Source of the DNA: Microvelia longipes
Lineage: Eukaryota; Arthropoda; Insecta; Hemiptera; Veliidae
NCBI GenBank assembly: GCA_018340805.1
Contig: JACMZG010001863.1
Span: 59,575,795 to 59,639,794, forward strand
Length of the DNA: 64,000 bases
Direction: 5' to 3'
A program made the position numbers and the translations under genes. The notes under the pieces were generated by a model. The model searched no databases. It was given only the letters and a program-made list of their open reading frames with translations, and was not told the origin of the DNA. Numbering within the stretch: the first letter of the stretch is position 1; the number at the start of each line of letters is the position of its first letter. Shown here piece after piece: positions 51,601 through 57,600 of the stretch.

Positions 51601-54600
51601 TATTTATTCATGTAAATAACTTCTTTTGGCTTAGAAACAAACTAAATATTGGATATTAAGGTACAACACTAGGTTTGTTCAGCACGTTACTCCAGTGTGC
51701 ACTAGAGTATGAACTGTTAGTATAATTTTAAAATATCAAAAGACTACATTACACAACTCTGCTAGACCCGCACAACATTTCAGTCCTGTATATATGACCT
51801 AGCATGAATGAACCTGGATAATAAGAAGGTTGATTCACTCAGTCCCGTTTGCCATCTTTTTAAGAGGTTCCGTGGATATATCGGTTAACATCCATTTTAT
51901 AATCATTTATTCTGCTACATGAACTGTGATCAGGCACGTCCTCGATTCTGCTCCAAATTGCACTGCTCTGTTTTGTATCAAATCTCGGGCAAGAAGAATC
52001 TTACTCTAATCTGCGCTTTTTACTCCTCCTAAAAGACCAAGTAAAGTAGAGTAACTATTCAAAGCTATCATTTGGCCCTGTGATTTTTTTTTACAAAAGA
52101 TAGTGCAAATTAATAAAATAATAACACTTTCTCAAATTCTAAATAATAGTTGTATAATTTTCACTAAAATTAATGTATACAAAATCTGTTTTTTCTCTGA
52201 AATTTAAACTGGTTTGCAAAAATAATTTAGATCATGCAAAATAACTACTTTTTCTAACAAAGCAACTCAAACAATAAATTGAGCAAAAAATTTAAATTAT
52301 TATTATTTATTTTGTTTAGCTAAGAAGGTTAGATAACCAAGAAAGGTTATTTACACTTTTTACTCTTTTTCTGTTTGTGCATGCATCTAATCTCAGAGTT
52401 TTCTCTACTTTACCATAGATTACTCTAAAATGCTAAATTTGAGTGTAAAGAAGAATAGTGCATACAGTCTATCGTTTAGTTTAAAAATCCCCAAGGTCAT
52501 AAGTATTTTGAGGATTGACCAATCAGAGAAGCCGCTGCCAACCTCTCTCACTTAAGAAAAAAAATCCCTACCACAATAACCGGTGTAAAGAAAAAACCTT
52601 CTTCCAGGCAATTGTTCACTTTATTTGTGGTTCTTCTTTTGATTAAATCGTTTTGAAAACTACTTTCAAATTAATCTTAAAATGATATTTTAAAATAAAA
52701 CTACACAAAAGAAATGTAAAAAAACATCGGCAAGAAAATACGGGTAAAATAACCTGATTTGTTTACATAGTTTTTCCCGCTCCCTTCTAGCAGGGATTTT
52801 TTTCTTTAGAATCAGTGGTGTCTAAACTGACCTGTCAAGATTTTTAAACTAAACGATAAGACTGTAGTAGAGTAGTGAACACCAGCTTGTGAGGCGAACG
52901 AACTTACGGAGCAATCTAAACCAAAATATGTTGGAACCTAACTAGCCTCATTGTGAAATTGTCTTGTTGCCTAATTTATTTTATTTATACATCTTGTAGG
53001 TTGCACATTTTAGAATAAATTTACTTCAAAATCGACAAAATACCGATTGTAAACTAATAATTTAATTTGAAGAGCCCCAAGAAGAGAAACCCTCTTACAG
53101 GAGGATACTTCTTCTCTCTTTTGTTTTAAACAAAATTGATCCTCCTCCTTGACTCCCTTCATCACTTGCATGCTCACAGCCTCATAGCCACAATTGTCTT
53201 TGAAAATTTGCCAAAAAGAAAAATAGAATGGAATATGAATAGGAAATTAACAATAATGATAGTAACCTTAAATAATAATTTCACTTCTGTATGTATTTAT
53301 CGTTTATCTATATTTTTATTTGGCTCTGCTGTTTCAGGGGAAGCTATAGTGTACACTGGGGACCCTCTAGCTGACTTCTCGCTCATTAGATTTCTTGATA
53401 GATTTTCTTTCAAGAACCCTAAGAACTTTGATAAAGTAGGAAGTGAGTATATCAAAGGACCGGATCCTAAACTAGCACAGAGGAAGTACTACAAGCCATC
53501 TGGAGTGAAGAGTGTCAGTGTTGGATCCAAGCAGTATCTGAACCAGGAAGACAAGTTCATACCAGTTGATGAATATTTTCTTTTTAGGTACATTAATAGG
53601 TTTTATCAGTTGATAGACCCCCAAAAACTAAATTATGAGATTTTTTTTGAACATTTCTTTATTTACTCTAGAGTAATCTAGAGTAAGAACTGTGTTCAGG
53701 CACGTCCAAAGAGTAAGAACTGTTCAGGCACGTCCAAAGAGTAATAACTGTGTTCAGGCGTGTCCAAAGAGTAAGAACTGTGTTTAGGCGTGTCCTTGTT
53801 CAGGCACGTCCAAAGAGTAAGATATGTTCAGGCACGTCCAAAGAGTAATAACTGTGTTCAGGCGTGTCCAAAGAGTAAGAACTATGTTCAGGCACGTCCA
53901 AAGTAAGTCTGTGTCAGTCCAAAGAGTAAGAACTGTGTTCAGGCACGTCCAAAGAGTAATAACTGCGTTCAGGCGTGTCCAAAGAGTAAGAACTGTGTTT
54001 AGGCGTGTCCAAAGAGTAAGAACTATGTTCAGGCACGTCCAAAGAGTAAGATCTGTGTTCAGGCACGTCCAAAGAGTAAGAACTGTGTTCAGGCTCGTCC
54101 AAAAAGTAAGAACTATGTTTAGGCATGTCCAAAGAGTAAGAACTGTGTACCGGCTTGCCAAAGAGTAAGAACTATGTTCAGGCACGTCCAAAGAGTAAGA
54201 ACTATGTTTAGGCACGTCCAAAGAATAAGAACTGAGTTCAGGCGCGTCCAAAGAGTAAGATCTGTGTTCAGGCGCGTCCAAAGATGGACACTGAACTGCC
54301 TTAGACTGCATTGCATTGTATCCCATGACAAATCTTGTTAATATGAAAACTCTTATCTAAGATGCACTTTTTTATTCCTTCTAAGATCTAATAAAGTTGA
54401 GTAAAATAACGATCTGGTGGGATAACACTCTTATATTATGTGTGTTGAGAATAATATCAACACCGAAAACTTAATTAAGCAGAACCGGTTTTAGGCATAA
54501 TTTATATGTTATAAGTGTATTCAATAATGTGTAGCAATTCAAAGTCCGTAGCAGCGCCACCCTCGCTGATAAGAAATTGATAATGAAAGGGATCATTGTT

Positions 54601-57600
54601 AAAGTCCTTATGGGGTGTTTTTGGTTTTTCTTATTTGTCACGATTAATTCTTTAAATGGTTTCTCAAAGTGCTTTGGTTCAATTAATTTTTGGGGTATGA
54701 ACACAGTAGAATCATTATTTCATTTAAACACAGGGTTTTAATGGGTTGTCACGAGTATTTAATTGGAGTGATAAGAAGGTGAAAATCACAATATATTGTT
54801 TAATTTTATTTATTGTTAATTTATGTTACTTTCAATAATTTTAGTTTGCACAAACACACAAAATTACCTTTTAATGGCATTAAATTGTTTAAATTAGTTG
54901 TTTTTAATATTTAAAAAAAATCTGGATTGGAGTCTTTTACTTATTACTGAATAAACCATAAATATATAAATTTCAAACTCTCTATGCAGAAAGAGAAAGT
55001 TAGAGATAGTTCCAAACTATGTTATCAGGAATGTATATGTGTATGTAATCAGGGGTGGGTTTACAATAAGCCTACAGTCTATCGTTTAGTTTAAAAATCC
55101 CCAAGGTCATAATTATTTTGGATTGACCAATCAGAAAAGCCGTTGCAACCTTTCACTTTAAAAGAAAAAAAATCCCTACCCCAACAACTGCTGTAGGGAA
55201 AAAACCTTCTTCTCGGCAATCGTTCACTTTGTTTGTGGTTCTTCTTTTTTTATTACATCGTTTTAAACTACTTTCAAATCTTAATGATATTTTAAATAAA
55301 CTACACAAAAGAATGTAAAAAAACATCGGCAAGAAATACGGGTAAAATAACCTGATTTTTTACATAGTTTTCCGCTCCCTTCTAGCAGGGATTTTTTCTT
55401 TAGAATCAGTGGTGTCTAAACTGACCTGTCAAGATTTTTAAACTAAACGATAGACTGTAATATTTATTTCATCTCAGATTTCCTATGGGTTTTCTACTAA
55501 CAAAATTAAGATTTTAATTAAACGACACTATTAATTAAATAACAATTTAATTTTAGTTGAAACTAAAGTGTTATTAAAATTTATGTTGGTTGTAGATATT
55601 TGAAGAACAAAGGTGGTGGAGTTGACAATAAAGACAAAGATAATTCTGACCAAGACAATGAAGTGGATGACTTTGATGATAACTCCAGTGTAGACGATGA
55701 AGAATTTGAACAAATGCTCGACTCTATGGTGTCAAAGAAAAAACAGAGGGATTATTTGGCTGATGTTGGTGATAAATTGAAGAAAAATAATCAAGGTGTT
55801 ATGCTTTTATCTCTTTGTATTTTTTAATGATAATTTAGAGGCACATTAATGAATATAGTTATTTATGCAACAAGGGATGAAAGTAAGTTTTACAGCTCAA
55901 GTTAAATTTTCGTCCTAAGGCAGCGCCGAAGGAGGAAACTTCATTAGCTTACGAGGCCGGTAGGCCGAGGGACTAGATAAACTAGTTAGTTCCCGAGGCT
56001 TGCTGAGGGAGTTAACTAACATTTTGGCTCCTGAGGCTTGACGAGGAAGATAATACGAGAGCTGAAAACTTTCATCCCTTGTTGCATATTAAATTTTATC
56101 TATGACTAGAGAACTAATACTAACAAATATATGTATAATCTTCAGCTCCTTAATTGTTATTGTGTTAGTTTAGTTTATTCTTACCATGTCAATTACTCTG
56201 ATGAAGAGAGAATAAAGCCACTATCTTCACACTGTTTTATTGTAAGCTGTCAATAGAATAATGTGTAATACTATATTTGTAATTTAAACATTAGCGTGTG
56301 TATATTGTATATTCTACCCGTAGTACCAGCATAACACCGAAAAAAATCCTAAAAATTTCCTAAAATTCCTAAAAATTTTACTAAAAAATTCTGTCAAGTT
56401 GGCAACACTTTCACTTTATTCCCTAGGGAGTAAAAGTACATTTACAGTGTGAGATAACAAGACTGTAAGTAGAGCTTACAATACAAGGATAAAGAAAATA
56501 AATCTGCTACGGGGTTCCTCAAAACTTTTTTCACCATATCAAATATGCTGTGCTAGGTTTGTTTGTACTCAGAATATAAAAAATCACCAAATTTATACTG
56601 CAAGACATCTTTGAAATTTCTTTACTTGTCCTCAGAGATACTTAAGTTTTTTCCCCAATGGTCACTCATCCAGGCGCTGATCTTACTCAATACTGCTTGA
56701 CTTTTTTTATCAACAAAAACTGTAGGTATACTAATAAAACAAATGTCATTTACAAAACATTTTTATTTACCGCTTTATTCGCTTAAGTTTTTAGGGAACA
56801 GAAAGAAAGTATGTACGAATAAAACAGTAAATCTAGAATGTGGTTTTAAGAGCTTCTTGCTAAACATGAACACCCAGATGAACAAAAAAAAAATTGTATG
56901 CTCTACAAAAAAAACTCTTCTTTTGACAGTGGATAAAAATTTTGCATTTTAGGTTATGTACAACAGAGAATAAAGTGAACCTCAGAAAAAAATATTTTAA
57001 AATTGTTGAGAATTTATACATTCCTCTTTTATACCAAAGGTATATAGGAGGAAAAAAATCTGTTTCAGGTGTTTTTAAGGCCTCCTGAGTGGTTTTTGCA
57101 AAGTTGTTTGTCTGTATGTGTGTGTGTGTGTGTGTCTGTTATCATCGTAGCTCCTAGTATATTTATGCAAGAAATCAGTCTACAGCTGTAGTTGTGCTAT
57201 TTGGGAAACAATTTTTTATGCTGGTATTAACCCGCAATAATGACTCAGCAATAATTGAAAAAATATTAAAACTGAAAAATGATGCGATTAGATTGAGACA
57301 TGGCACACATGTAGCCATGTATAAGACTAACATATGTGCCAAGTTTTATCTCATTAGCAGCAGTAATTCATTTATTATCAAATGACTTGTATGTTTTTTA
57401 AAAAAATGTAAAATAATCTAATTGAGTTGAAATTTAGTTCAAGTATGCACTTTTCCATAATGAATAAGTGCACCAAGTTTCCTTTTAATATGACAAGTAT
57501 ATCTATGATTTTGTTGGATCATAAAAGTTAAACAGCATCGAGAGAGGTCAGTGCCTGGATTTGTGACTGCTGTGTGTCAATCTGTTTTAATATTTTTTGC

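Noticed and set aside
53685..54290. CRISPR-like appearance of short direct repeats
   Set aside because: No unique spacers of constant length; it is a head-to-tail minisatellite in a eukaryotic intron.
53784..54331. Long overlapping ORFs rich in Leu-Thr-Leu-Trp or Val-Arg-Thr
   Set aside because: Frames through the 31-bp minisatellite; both strands are open for the same reason.
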